64,000 nt of DNA, taken from contig JAGFBZ010000558.1 of the NCBI GenBank assembly GCA_018398805.1, forward strand, positions 1-64,000. Reading direction: 5' to 3'. Numbering within the stretch: position 1 is the stretch's first letter; every line of letters starts with the position of its first letter. Made by a program: the position numbers and the translations under genes. This document shows positions 10,826-22,060 of the stretch, in pieces. The stretch comes from Hirundichthys speculiger (lineage: Eukaryota; Chordata; Actinopteri; Beloniformes; Exocoetidae). The notes under the pieces were generated by a model. It was not told where the DNA came from. It was given only the letters and a program-made list of their open reading frames with translations, and did not search any database.

Positions 10826-11261
10826 GTGGGGAGGATCGCCGACACGCCACCGCCCGGTCTGGAAACTGGAAATGGAGGCCCCCCCCTCTCCTCCATCTTG
10901 GCTGCAGGTAGATCGGGCCCGTCTCTGTTTGTCGGGACGGCGGTCGGCGGTCTGGGTCGGCCCCGCCCCCTTTTCAATTCTGACTCACGAAAGTCGCGCT
11001 TCCCGGAGGAGAAAAAGTTGACACATTTAGAAGCTTTTAAAGTAATTTCCTCCTAGTTGGATGTTAAAACAGTTCATGCTGCTTCCACTTCACAACGTTC
11101 ACTCCTGTGACGCCGTTCAGCCCCATTTAACTATCAAACGGCGACTCGGCAAATCGCTTTCGTCCATTTTGGATCAAAGTGTATCATTTTGGCTTTTTCC
11201 CAGTTTTGTATTTTAAAGCAATTCGCAAAAGGACTTTTTTTTTTATCTTCTTTGTGAGCTC

Positions 11262-11585
11262 AATTCGATTAAATTTTATTTGTAGAGAAGAGCAGTAGAG
11301 ACACCACTCAGCAGATCATGTTGGCGTCCCCCTGCAGCGTAGGCCTATAGCAGCATAGCTATGACGAAGTCGAGCTTACTTTAGTCTTAGCTACTACAAC
11401 TATGGTTATAACTATTAGCCCCTACACACTATAGTTTAGACTAACTTTATTGAACAGAAATGTTTTCAGTTTAGTTTTAAAGATGGAGGTGGTATCAACC
11501 TCCTGAACCCAAACTGGTAGCTGGTTCCAGAATAAAGGTGTCTGGTAGCAGAAGGCCCGTCCTCCAAATCTACTCGACCAGATTC
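11262..11585 (-). mobile_element. L2 LINE 3' fragment with internal deletion, minus strand
   Basis: Inverted L2. A tail remnant (CAATTCGATTAAATTTTATT) is joined directly to the UTR block AGCAGATCATGTTGGCGTCC, then one unamplified copy of the 45-bp unit region, then the inverted ORF2 C-terminus (GCAGAAGGCCCGTCCTCCAA corresponds to the GGRAFCYQ codons). About 1 kb of 3' UTR seen at 41050-42050 is missing. This copy shows the pre-satellite state. Confidence 0.85.
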
Positions 11586-12271
11586 AAGAAACAAGCGCAC
11601 GTTCAAAACTCTGCACACTTCTGATTTCCACGACTTTGCCTTTAAATCATGACGGCGCTCTCTCCAGCCGCCGCTCTGTGACGCTAGCTCCGCTGCACTC
11701 TTGCGTCATCCTCGTGTCTCTTTGAAAATAAAGCGTCGTGATTTGGTTCGGTTTCTTCTCGTAGTTTTTTTTCTCCCTAAGTTTGATCTTGAAGGTTGAT
11801 TCAAACTGAACATCTTGGTCAACTGACTGAGTCTCATGATGACGGAGGAGTTTCGATATCAAACGTTTTAACACTTCCAGCAGCACGAAGGTTCGTGTGT
11901 CCTGATTGGTCCTGAAGTCAAGTCTCTTCTACAGCGACCTTGTTCGGTCTCTTGCTCCATCACGCTCTCGTTTTTCTTCGATTACCTCCTTCAGTCTCTA
12001 ACCCGTCCCTGTCGTCCTCGTTGTTGTGACACACGATCGAAAAGTGATGAGCAGTCGGAACTGGAGACGAAAAAAAGGGGTCCAGAGTCTTTTTTCAGGG
12101 TGTTTATAGACGGACGGCCACGAGTCCAAGGCAACATTTCCTCAGAGAAGTCAAATTTTATATATAATATAATATATATATAAAAATATAAAATATTTCA
12201 CGTCTGAAATAATCCTCCTGCAACACTATTCAACTTTCAAAGGAAACAAAATCAAAAATGACCCCCGTCGC
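11586..12271. other. Non-genic stretch
   Basis: No recognisable exon or element. An AT-rich patch (TATATAATATAATATATATA) lies at about 12160-12195. Confidence 0.4.
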
Positions 12272-12460
12272 TAGAGCTGGGCAGGTCGATGCAAATATCG
12301 ATAATATCGATACCAACGCTGATATTGATATTGAATGATACTCATGTAAAAAGATCGATACGAAAGCTTTTTTGAAAGCTGCTGCCAAGTGCGAATTCAT
12401 AAAAGTCCGTGTCTGACACGCTGTCGCTGTGTTGTCCTTCAGTCCAACAGAGAGGATCCA

Positions 12461-12525
12461 GGTATACTAGTATACTAGTATACTGGTATACTAGTATATA
12501 CTATACTATACCAATATACTAGTCC
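12461..12525. repeat. TATACTAG-type short tandem repeat
   Basis: Repeated GGTATACTAGTATACTAGTA-like octamers with drift; several perfect ACTAGT/TATA palindromes. Confidence 0.8.
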
Positions 12526-12639
12526 ACAGAACACTTTATAGACTCTAAATAACTTGGTTTACATTTTGTATATACTTTTAATAACTACTACGTTGCAAAT
12601 ATATTTAATACTATTAATATTCCTGTCTACCTCACAAGT

Positions 12640-12747
12640 ACCTTTTGAAGAATGCATGCAAATTTAATTGTAATGTACTTACAATGACAATAAAGGCGAT
12701 TCTGATTCTGGTTCTGATTCTGATTCTGATTCTGATTCTGATTCTGA
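12640..12747 (+). repeat. LINE/SINE 3' tail ending in a TTCTGA repeat
   Basis: The sequence TACAATGACAATAAAGGCGA is followed by tandem TTCTGA hexamers to about 12745. AATAAA followed by a short tandem tail is the signature of CR1/Rex/RTE-like fish retroelement 3' ends. Family not assigned. Confidence 0.65.
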
Positions 12748-13126
12748 GGTAGATCAGAGGGGTCAATTTCAGCATCAATTCATATTAACTTTCAGAGTTC
12801 ATGTTACTGAAGTCACATGTTACTGGAGCCAACTCAAAAAAACATAATTAAGACCTTGAAATAACCCAGAACATGTCATATATCCCATTGAAAGGTGTTA
12901 TCTAAGATAAAATAACATTAAATAATCCTTTATTTATCCCACAACAGAGAAATTTATAGTTAAAGTAACATGAACCTTCACAAAGTGCAAACAAAATTAC
13001 ACAAGTATTGAAAGATATAATATAAGAGGTGAAAACATTAGAGACACTAAAAAAAAAACATTATGAACAGAACAATTCAACTTCAAAGAATATTTACAGA
13101 AAAATGTTTATTATGATAATACAGTA

Positions 13127-13970
13127 CAGTGGTACCTCTGCTTACGAAATTAATTGGTTCTGGAAGTAGTTTCGTAACCTGAAACTTTCGTAAGTAGAGA
13201 CGTGTTTTCCATGTAAATGCCAGAATCCATTCCAAGCCCCCCAAAATTCAAACATTTTTTAAAATAAATTATAAATAATACATGAAATGACATAAAAACC
13301 TGTAAGAAATACATGTTAGAACTAGAAAAGCACTCAGAGAGCTCAGACCTCCACTAAACGCAACAATTATTGAAAATGTGAAAGTGATCCAGAATCTTCT
13401 GGATCACACCCAAAATAAAATCAGTTCTTCCTTTTAACATTTCCGACAACTCCTAAAAAAAAAAAAAAAAATCCATCCGTAACTTTTTGAGTTATCTTGA
13501 ACACAGACAGACAGATAAACGCCGACAAAAACATAACCTCCTTAGCGGAGGTAAAAATTGTTCGTTTACCTGGTTGCTGGGTTACACTCATACAGACAAG
13601 GGGCCCTCCTAGCCAATGGGATGCCAGGAAGATGCTAAGCGATAGCCAATGGGATGCCAGGAAGATGCTAAGCGATAGCCAATGGGATGCCAGGAAGATG
13701 CTAAGCGGTAGCCAATGGGATGCCAGAAAGATGCTAAGCGATAGCCATTGGCAGAGCAGCTCGGACGCACCGCTTTCAAACCGAGATACAGAGCCGACAG
13801 CTATGTTTACGTTCAGTAAACTCTGGGAGCTGCGAGTAGCAGCGCTACTGGATTTTAGCCTAACGTATCCTGAAATTTCTTTCGTAACTAGAGGCAATAT
13901 TTTCCCATTGAGGCGTTTCGTAACCTGAAAATTTCATATGTAGAAACATTCGTAAGTAGAGGTACCACTG
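13127..13970. mobile_element. TA-flanked (Tc1/mariner or pogo-like) element with internal minisatellite
   Basis: The left end reads CAGTGGTACCTCTGCTTACG and the right end is its inverse (GTAAGTAGAGGTACCACTG). TA flanks both sides (13125 and 13971). Subterminal TTTCGTAACCTGAAA blocks are also inverted. No transposase is visible in the 844 bp. Four copies of a 33-bp unit occupy 13611-13752. It is nested in the hAT-like element 12272-14214. Confidence 0.85.
13611..13752. repeat. 33-bp minisatellite, about 4.3 copies
   Basis: Units begin AGCCAATGGGATGCCAGGAA and continue GATGCTAAGCGAT. The period of 33 is a multiple of three, so both strands carry spurious repetitive frames of 11 residues (SQWDARKMLSD on the plus strand). 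These are not evidence of a gene. Confidence 0.95.
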
Positions 13971-14214
13971 TATTTTGCTGTCACCTATAAAGCTTGCTGA
14001 AATTCTGTTCTAAGTTTTATCAAAATAATCCGAAGACAAAAATTACAAAAACACTATAAGGTCAGCAGTTTCATGATAGATCAAGCTTAACATGAAAAAG
14101 TATCGGTATCGGTATTGGTATCGGCGATACTATTGGTATCGATATCTGCGATACTGGCCCTGTATTTATTTGTTATCGGATCGATACCAAAATTCCCAGT
14201 ATCGCCCACCTCTA

Positions 14215-15265
14215 CCAGTCGACACCTCGACTCTTCAACTTAATGTTTTTTGTTGTTTCTAAACAAACTTCGTTCCTGGAAGCTTCTGTAAAGTTTCACA
14301 TCGTCAACATCTGAGTCTTTTTGAAGCAGCTACACTGAAGAACTCAAGAACCTCGACTCAAGTCGATCGACGGGTTCAAAGACTGAGTTGCTGAATGACT
14401 TCAACGATTTGAAAGATTTTATCTTTTTAAAGAAATCACCTTGACACGTCGCCAGAAAAGAACTAACAACTATCCTGTCAGATTGTGATTGTTGTTCACA
14501 GATTACAGATCTGTAAAAGTCTGAAACATTCGACTCAGGATTAGAGTTAATGTTGTCAGTTACAGCCAAATAAAAATTACACAGTGATTAGTGTAAATAA
14601 GCAGTTTTAACCCCGAGCAGCGCAAGCTCACCTGCGCGCACGTTGACACACCAGGAGGCCCACCGCTTATACACAAGGGCACACGTGCACACGCGCGCAC
14701 GCTTGAAGTCAAATAACCTGGAATGTTGCAAAGCTGGTGATTTTCTAATGAATAGTTTCATCGGCCATGGTGTGGATTAGTTTAAAGGGATTGGAGGGGA
14801 ATATTTACGTGCCTTTAATGATTCCTCAACTTTATATTTAGAGCTTCGTCTTATCGGCTCCGATCTTCCTCCCGCCTGGAAAACAAACCGCCAGGTCGGG
14901 CGACGCTGCTGTTTCCAAGCCCGCGCCGCGCGCCCGCCGCCTCCGACGGCGTCCTGTTAATGTGTAACGTGCTGAAGTGTCTTTGGGAGGGAAGGGGTGA
15001 AAGATGTGAGCGCTTTCAAGTCCCAGGCCCCTCCCTCATCAAACATCTGCACACTGATGTGTTCAGCTGTCCGAGCCGAGGAGAACAGAACCGTCTCACG
15101 GGAACATGCTAGGCCTCTGAGGCGTCGCTGATCGCAGCCGAGACACGAACGTAGACGTGCAGGTGATCGCCGTCGACTTTCCTCACCTACAGACGAGCTT
15201 TAAGTTAAACATTTATTTATTTATTTATTTAAAAGTGGGGACACTATTCAGTTTGTCACTTATTA
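14215..15265. other. Repeat-poor island, possible conserved non-coding DNA
   Basis: From about 14590 to 15150 I find no TIR, LINE tail or tandem repeat. The GC-rich core at 14860-14960 (CCGCGCCGCGCGCCCGCCGC) and the flanking AT-rich part (14730-14860) look unlike the surrounding repeats. No open exon with splice sites is evident. Candidate regulatory DNA only because nothing else explains it. Confidence 0.3.
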
Positions 15266-15632
15266 CAGTGATCCCTTATTTTTCGCAGTTAATGGGGACC
15301 GGCACCCCCCTGCGAGAATCAAAATCCACAAACTGGGGCCGAAGCTCCCCGAGCCTCAATAATGTGTTTAAAATATGTTTAAAAACTGTAAAAAAGTAGC
15401 GAAACAAGACAAAGGCTCAACTGTGGTCTTTCTGTTACCTTCACCCATAAGGCCACCTTCTTAAAGGGGCCAGGCTGGCTCACAACATTACTTTGCTGCG
15501 AGAGAACGCGCACAACATCCTGTGATGTTTCCGCAATTTTTTCTTGAATTTTTTTATTTACATATTTCTGAAAAAAGTCCACGAATAACTAAAATCGCGG
15601 AACTTAAAGCGTGAATTGACGAGGGATCACTG
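15266..15632. mobile_element. Pogo-like TA MITE, copy 1 (short form)
   Basis: The ends read CAGTGATCCCTTATTTTTCG and, inverted, CAGTGATCCCTCGTCAATTC, with TA on both sides. At 367 bp it is an internally deleted version of the 592-bp copy at 30536-31127. The two align from each end, and the deletion joins the TTTCTGTTACCTTCAC block to CCATAAGGCCACCTTC. Non-coding. Confidence 0.9.
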
Positions 15633-15909
15633 TATATACTTTGTGACAAAAAGCTGCGATTCCAGCTGATAAAACTGTCCCGCAAAGCAGGAATTAAGCA
15701 GGAATTTGACTTTTCGAACAACGTGGTATCCCTTGAAGCTAAACAGAATAACTTTATCGTCATAAAATATCAGTTTCGATTGAGTTATAATGTAACATTT
15801 GAGCTAAAAGAGAAGATCTGACTGATCTGCAAGTAAAATGCCTGCAAACATATGGTTTCTTCAGGCACGGTCGAGGAATCAAAGTTGGAGGTTTGTTTGT
15901 TATTCAGAC

Positions 15910-16667
15910 TAGAGGTCTTCACGGGTCCACTTTCATGGACCCGAACCCGAATGGAACCGTGAAAATTCAACCCAAAACAGACCCAACCCGAGCTATTATC
16001 ATATGTCCGGGAGTCCGAACCCGAATGGACCAGGAATATTTGGACCTGGAACCAACCCAAACCGGGTCTTTAGTTTCCGACCACAAACCGAACCGAGTTA
16101 CCTGAATAGAACCGAGACAATCCAGCCCATAGCTGCTCATGTTAAAGTTGTCTAGCGTTGAATAAAACTTGATTTTCTTACCTAAAGTTGTCTTCTTCTA
16201 CCGGTTCAGTTGCTACATAGGCTACGTGATGTAAACAACGATAAATCCACGTCGTTATTTTCTTTGTGGATACAGATGCTATTGGTAGCAACTGCTAACG
16301 CTAATAGCCTACACCGGTCAGGATGTGTCGTCAATATGTTCTCTCATCCAACGTTGTCATGTTGGCGATCAGTAGTGCTTTACAGCTGGCGGGCAAACCG
16401 CTAATAACACGCTAATAACACGCTACGGCAACACGGTTGTTTCATGATAAATACGCCACGTTAATTAATAATTAATTAAACTGCCCCGAGTCCTGACATT
16501 AGCTGCCACCGCCAATATCTTTACCTCTCTGGAGTAAACGTGGACCCAGCCTGTCAGAGAGCACCGACCGGACCCGAGACTAACTGTACCGATTCCGCCC
16601 CGAACCCGTTTCGGGTCTGGTCGGAACCTCGGGTTTTCAGGTTGTCAGGTTGTTCCGAAGACCTCTA
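15910..16667. mobile_element. hAT-like element with perfect TSD (family B, copy 1)
   Basis: The ends read TAGAGGTCTTCACGGGTCC and, inverted, TAGAGGTCTTCGGAACAAC. A perfect 8-bp TSD ATTCAGAC lies at 15902-15909 and 16668-16675. The 758-bp interior is non-coding, with repeated CCCGAACCCGA motifs. A second copy, cut short at its right end, begins at 60619. Confidence 0.93.
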
Positions 16668-16862
16668 ATTCAGACGTTTATCTGCTGTAGACATACAGTC
16701 TTGTGTCGGTACCGGACACTGACATTAGTTATGTAGTTATTAAGCACAAGACAAAGATGGAGCGGTTGGGGGAAACATGCTTTCCACGTCATTATTTTAG
16801 GATGCCAGATTTCACGGACCTGTGTCCCCTAAAAAAAATGGCGCCACGTTGAACGTGTTAAC

Positions 16863-17240
16863 TAGGGGTGTGAAAAAAAATCAATTTGGCAATATATCGC
16901 GATTTTCGGCTGCCCAAAATAATATCGATTTTTCAGCTCCTAATATCGATTTTTTACAGTGTTTACAATGCTGTCAGTATGTTGTAATGGTTACTTAAAT
17001 CTGCAAAAACACTAATAATAAACAATAAATAGGTTGTTTTGAAGCAAATAGTTTTGACTCAATTTGTCCTCTGAATGATCAATATCATCTGATGAACATA
17101 TACAGCAACTTGATTTTTCATCTCTACTTTTAATTTTGATATTAACTTATTATATCGCAATATATCGTGATAATATCGTATCGAGACCCAAGTATCATGA
17201 TAATATCGTATTGCGAGGTCCTTGCCAATACTCACCCCTA
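16863..17240. mobile_element. hAT-like MITE
   Basis: TIRs start TAGGGGTGTGA and, inverted, TAGGGGTGAGTATTGG. The flanks GTGTTAAC and CTGTTTAC agree at 6 of 8 positions. The 378-bp interior is AT-rich with ATATCG motifs and no coding content. Confidence 0.75.
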
Positions 17241-19638
17241 CTGTTTACGTCTTCAAAGAACCTTGCAGATGTTGGAAACGTAGCCGGCAAGAAATCCAAG
17301 TTTCACTGACCGTCGTCGCAGCAACATCTTTATTTACGCTCATCACGCCGTCCCAAAATCGTACACTGATGTTTTCGTAAAAGCCTTGTTGTTTTATCCG
17401 GTCAGTGGACAGTTGCCTTTCTTCCTGCCTCTGTTTACTGGCTTGCATGAACGCGTTCATGCGCAGAGCGGCGGCTGCACCCAACACACCAGTAGGTGGT
17501 GCTGCAAATCTCAAAACTGAAAAGCTGTTCTGGGTCGCTTTAACCCGTTACCATTCCGACGGCCGTCAGTCCGTAATTTCTGTAATTTACAAAACTAAAC
17601 CGTAATTTACACAGTTCATATGTTACGTGAGGTAGTCATGCGACATATCTTTGGAAAGCTAAGATTCTTGTGATTCAATCGATGCAAACCATTTCAGGCT
17701 ATAATCATAACAGCAGGTACAATCAACGCCTGTGTCACACAACAAACAAACAAACAAACAGTTACGAAATCAATGCAACTCACTTTATAAGCCTTATAAA
17801 ACTCGCCCGATCAAAAATATTCCTACAAAAATGGTCTGGTTACATTCACAAAGGTCCAGTCGATCCAATCCAGTAAAGTATTTTGTCCAAAATGCATTAT
17901 TATACCAGTAAATATCCACAAATAGCCGCTGCATCATTTAAAAATTAGCCGGTCGACGGTCGAACTTCCGGGCTTTGTTCGATGTGACTCCCCGTTTGCG
18001 TGTTTCATAAATCAATTCTTCAGTTTTAAAATTGTGGATGGAAGCTGACATTTAGATTGACACTTCATACGGCCATATAGCCGCTTCCCTGTCCCGCCCA
18101 CAGCCTACAATAGCCATTGAGGGCCAGTGTTGGAAGGAGCCACGCCCCCATTGGGTTGCGTAAAAACTGAGCCAGTTAGAACCAGTCGTGCTGATGACTG
18201 GCGCATTTTATAGCCAATGAAATTCTGAACACAGCAATTGTAAATGTGCGTAAATATGTTTGCTGTGTTGTAAAAGGTATTTATGACTTTTATCCTAGGT
18301 ATGTGTCCATGGTTATCCAAATGTCCTTTTGGAGTCTCCAAATGGACATTTTTGAAAAACGCCTAGACATACTCTTCCAAAAACATGTGTAAAATACTGA
18401 TTTTTTGTGGTATTGTTATCAAATTTGAACTTGCCTTAGGTAAGGCTTCATGCTATGGTCCCATTGTGTTTTCCAGCTAATAAATCACAGCTGCACTCAT
18501 CTGCAGACATCTGTTTACAAAAAAAAATTCAGGCGGAAATAAAAAACTTTTATTTTGGTGTGTTCAAACTTAGATTACTCAATGCTAGTAGCACTTCCAT
18601 CCATGTGCTACAAACGGTTCAAGATCAGCTTTCTATTTACTTTGGGTATGCCTTGGCTAGGCGTTTTAGGCAAATTTTACAGGAGCGGCATTTGATTCAG
18701 TTTTAGACGAACTGACAAAATTTGTTTTATTTTTAAAAATCCCTTTATTTTGGTTCTTATTGTCATGAAGATCTCGAACTGTCCCAGGCTTTAATGTGCG
18801 TTATCAGGCTTTGGAAGGAAGATGAGACGCCTTGAAACCCGAAGCTCGAAAACTACAAACGCCGCTGCTCTTATCTGGAGTCCAGGTGATCTCCAATCAG
18901 AGGCAGATACTCGGTGGCAGCGCACGGGGCTTTAAAACCAGTCGTGGCGTGTCTCGCGGCGTTCCCTCCCCGCCGCCGCGGACGCGCAGAAACCCCTCGC
19001 CCGCCTCTTTGAGGTGCAGCGCACGCTCAAAAACAGACCTGTCATACCAAAACAGAACCGCCTTATCTCCATCTGTGTTCTGCTGTTTTGATGAATGTTC
19101 GGATGTTTTTCCAAGAGCAGCCAGTGAGGTAAGTAGCCCACACACACACACACACACGCACACGCACACACACACACACAGGAGACGGGGGGGCAGGTTA
19201 GGCAGGTTTTTTTCCACTAGACTTGGACCAAACATGTAGTGCTTGTTCAGGAGGAGCTTGCACCATCACGGCCGAGTTCACGCAGGCTGGAAATCCCAAC
19301 ATCTCACCGCCGCTCTCACGGGTGGCCTTTGTGCGCCCTTATCGGCGAGCGCGGAGTTGCTCAAGACGGCAGCGCTGTTCAGACGAACAAAAAGCATGTA
19401 GATGTCGAAAGTGACGTAGTAGAAAAATGTTAGGAGGGATTACAACACGCCACCGACACGGTTGTGGTGCTGCTCCGACGGCGCGCACATCTGTTTAAAA
19501 AAAACTAAATAATAAAAGGAACAGACGATGAGAGAACCAGCTACAGACTTTATCTCCTTTATCTGCACAATCTGCATGACAATTCTGTGAATTCAGCTAA
19601 TCGATTATATCTTGGCTTGGCCAGACGGGATAAAAGTA
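17241..19638. other. Long non-genic stretch
   Basis: No domain-bearing frame. It contains an (AAAC)n run at about 17744-17760, a CA microsatellite at 19139-19181 and a GC-rich patch near 18950-19030. A TTAACCC motif at 17541 resembles a piggyBac end, but no matching right end was found. The frames at 18455-18706 and 18832-19239 have no recognisable motif. Confidence 0.4.
19139..19181. repeat. CA microsatellite
   Basis: About 42 bases of CA with two CG interruptions. Confidence 0.95.
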
Positions 19639-20110
19639 GGGCTGGGCAAGTTAATGCGTTATTATCCTGTTAACTATTCATTTATTAAAGCCGACATTTA
19701 TTTTATCGCACGTTAACGCATGTTGCTCACATGCTTTTGTTTTGAAAAGTCTGTTACTGGCTGCTGCAGAACTGGAAGACAATTGGCAGCTAAAACAGAC
19801 ATGGAGAACGGTAAAAATCCGTGAACTTTACAGTTCAGGTAGCAATATTAACAATTCTGACTGAAAACTAAAATTCTGGACTGCAACAAAAAAAAAAAAA
19901 ATGACTTCAGTGCAGCTCCATCTAGTGGCACAGATGTGTAATGACAACAGAAAGTCAAGTCCTCCATTATAAAACTAATTCAGTTCTGTGGCCCGTTTTT
20001 TAATTTCATATTTTTGATCCAAGTCTAAAATTGAAATATTAAAAAAAAACAGGCTTTTTCTTTTTCGTTTTTTTTTTTTTTTGTGTTAGATTAAAAAATA
20101 AAAAACGTAA
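19639..20110 (+). mobile_element. hAT-like element fragment (family C, copy 2)
   Basis: It begins TAGGGCTGGGCAAGTTAATG and follows the left half of the complete element at 42423-43272, including the GTTACTGGCTGCTGCAGAAC block and the CTCCATCTAGTGGC block. The right terminus is missing, so it is truncated. Confidence 0.8.
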
Positions 20111-21223
20111 TAAAATGTCACTTTTTAATTTTTTTAATTTTTGATTGACAATTGAAAATGGAAAGAATAAATTATACACAGATTGATAAAGTTACTGAAC
20201 TTTAACATGGACATTTTCATTTTAAAGTTCTCCCAGACGGAGGATTCAACAGAAACAAGGTTATTTGTAACAACTGACAAGTTGAACTCCCCGTTAAAAG
20301 TTCTTTTTTTTGACCGCGCGTGAACTTTGAAAGAGCGTCGTTCACAACTGCCCAAATGAACTCGTTCACGCCCCCCGCTGGTGAAGGAGGAAGAGAGCGC
20401 GCTCAGATCACGCTGGCACAAAATATGAACTAGTTCGTGAACTTTTGTTCAATGAACGCGTTCAGGTACGACACTGAACTGGTCATCGTTCTCTCCTTTA
20501 ACTGGCTCAGTAATGAACATCACCTCACTTCCTCTTCGTTGCGGTGCATTGCACATGTGTTCGGCACGCAGCCAAGGCAACCGTGATGAACTTGGCCACG
20601 GGAACGGGAGAAGAGCGAGAAGGTGAACATTCTGTACGAACAGGAGCCGAACACAGAAGGAAAACACCGCAACAATGAGCCGGCGCGGGAAATAAAGTGT
20701 GAGAAAAGAAAGAGGCGTTAAGTGTTCGGAGCAAGCTGCCTCATGCTGAATGACTCAGAACCGTTTAAGCTCAACCGCAAAGTGACTACATTCAGGTCAA
20801 ATTAACTAATCACTTATGATGTCATCAGAAACAGCAGCATGGGTGGCTTTGTGACAGTCAACAGGCTTTATTACTTTACTTTAATGATTACGTCACATAG
20901 CTGAGATAGTTTTTTTTTTTTTTTAAACAGCTACATTAAGGAGCCTGTTAGGTTTTGGGTTCAGGTTTTCACAGTTTTCTTCTTTCTTCTCCTGGTTAGG
21001 TTCGTTTCTGTCGGTGTTATTTTCACTTCCTGTTTTATTTTGACAGCCTGCTTCCCTGTTTGGTTTTGTCTCGTTTTACTTCCTGTGTTTGGCGCCCCGA
21101 TTGTTCGCACCTGCGTCTTGTTTTGTTTAAGTCTTGTCTTATTTTCTGTTGCTTGCAGGTCCACGTTGTTCCACGTTCCTCCTGGTCTCCAGTTTCTGGA
21201 TGTTGCTTCTAAGTAGCTTCCTA
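20111..21223. other. Non-genic stretch with unclassified repeats
   Basis: A GAACTAGTTC-containing repeat at about 20425-20480 is shared with 3654-3735. The stretch 20950-21220 has recurring CACTTCCTG/TTACTTCCTG motifs of the kind seen in dispersed fish repeats. Its minus strand is open for 95 codons but low-complexity (K, T, N rich), so I do not call a gene. Confidence 0.45.
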
Positions 21224-22060
21224 TGGCCCCGTTTGGGTCATAATTCAATGAATAAATGAGTCTATTATTATGAAATACAGGCGTTTATTATTATGAAATA
21301 CGTATCCATTATTATGATAAGGGTTAATTTTTCATAAGAATGAGCTTTTACATAATAATGGCTTTGTTTTTCATAAGAATGATTTGTGTCAATCACAGCA
21401 GAGAGGGCGGAGCCATTTATGTGATTGGCTGCTCTTTCATTCAGGCATAAGCAACAGAACAGTGAATATTGATAGTGGCATCATCAACAGTAACATTTTC
21501 AAAGGCCTCTGTCATCCCGACCATTTCAAAATCTTCGTCAAATCGGGTCAAAATAGTATCGCCTGATAAATAATCATTTTCGATATTGTCTGCTAACCTG
21601 GTCAAGGTTTTCCGTAGCTCAGTCCAAGCTGCCATAGCTACAATCGGACTAGGAGCGCACCTTGATGACGCCACGGCCCGCTGCTAACGGGACCTCACGG
21701 CCAAAACTAGTCGATGTCAGAGCGTAGAATGGAGAAGGATCAGCCAATGAGCGTGCAGGTCAACCACTGGCCCCGCCCACTGGCAAAATGTCATTATTAT
21801 GTAAAAGCTCATTCTTATGAAAAACAAAGCAATTATGTAAAAACTAATTCTTAGATTAAAAAAAGCCATTCTGAAATAAACTATTATGCATTAAACTAAG
21901 ATTAAATAATAATAAAAATATATTTTATAATAAATACATTTTTTCATAATAATGGGAAACATTTCATAATAATGGATACGTATTTCATAATAATAAAAGC
22001 CTGTCATTTTATAATAATAGACTCATTTATTCATTGAATTATGACCCAAACAGGGCTCCA
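21224..22060. mobile_element. Foldback-type element with long inverted repeats, TA-flanked
   Basis: The left end TGGCCCCGTTTGGGTCATAA and right end (inverted: TGGAGCCCTGTTTGGGTCAT) are flanked by TA. The inverted similarity extends about 160 bp into each side (21224-21385 against about 21787-22060), including TGAATAAATGAGTCTATTAT and TTCATAAGAATGAGC blocks. The arms contain repeated ATTATTATGAAATAC motifs. The centre (21386-21786) carries an open 77-codon minus-strand frame. Superfamily unassigned. Confidence 0.75.
21441..21674 (-). CDS. Unidentified acidic ORF inside the foldback element
   Basis: A minus-strand frame of 77 codons starts at 21674. A second in-frame ATG, better placed in context (AGCTATGG), gives MAAWTELRKTLTRLADNIEN and continues into LSGDTILTRFDEDFEMVGM and a C-terminal FENVTVDDATINIHCSVAYA. 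I do not recognise the family. The acidic middle and lack of stops in an otherwise non-coding element could reflect an exon of an element-encoded protein or a captured host exon. It is also short enough to be chance. Confidence 0.3.
   Translation of the reverse strand: MASSRCAPSPIVAMAAWTELRKTLTRLADNIENDYLSGDTILTRFDEDFEMVGMTEAFENVTVDDATINIHCSVAYA

Larger units (their letters stand above)
9723..11261. other. Non-genic stretch with poly-G and opposed TG/CA microsatellites
   Basis: It contains an 11-base G run at 10079-10089, a TG tract at about 10619-10664 and a CA tract at about 10762-10823. Long frames across 10376-11056 on both strands are created by the dinucleotide repeats and carry no protein domain. 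GC-rich DNA at 10900-11000 is not a recognisable exon. Confidence 0.6.
12272..14214. mobile_element. hAT-like element rich in TATCG motifs, with nested insertions
   Basis: The ends read TAGAGCTGGGCAGGTCGAT and, inverted, TAGAGGTGGGCGATACTGG. The flanks CCCGTCGC and CCAGTCGA match at 6 of 8 positions, consistent with a hAT TSD. The right end (repeated GGTATCG and GATCGATACC motifs) also occurs at 61653-61745. Inside are LINE 3' tails at about 12640-12745 and 12905-13020 and a TA-flanked element at 13127-13970. No transposase is visible. Confidence 0.75.

Noticed and set aside
10376..11056. A 226-codon plus-strand frame, the longest in this part of the window
   Set aside because: It runs through the TG and CA microsatellites (poly-VC and poly-HT translation) and overlaps three other long frames on both strands. 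No domain is present; it is a product of simple repeats.
13421..13928. Overlapping 143- and 158-codon frames with 11-residue repeats on both strands
   Set aside because: They come from a 33-bp minisatellite whose period is a multiple of three, inside a non-coding TA element.
17541..18700. piggyBac-like element starting at TTAACCC
   Set aside because: No matching GGGTTAA right end or transposase fragment was found downstream.
20961..21248. 95-codon minus-strand frame rich in K, T and N
   Set aside because: Low-complexity translation of a CACTTCCTG-type dispersed repeat, extending into the end of the foldback element.
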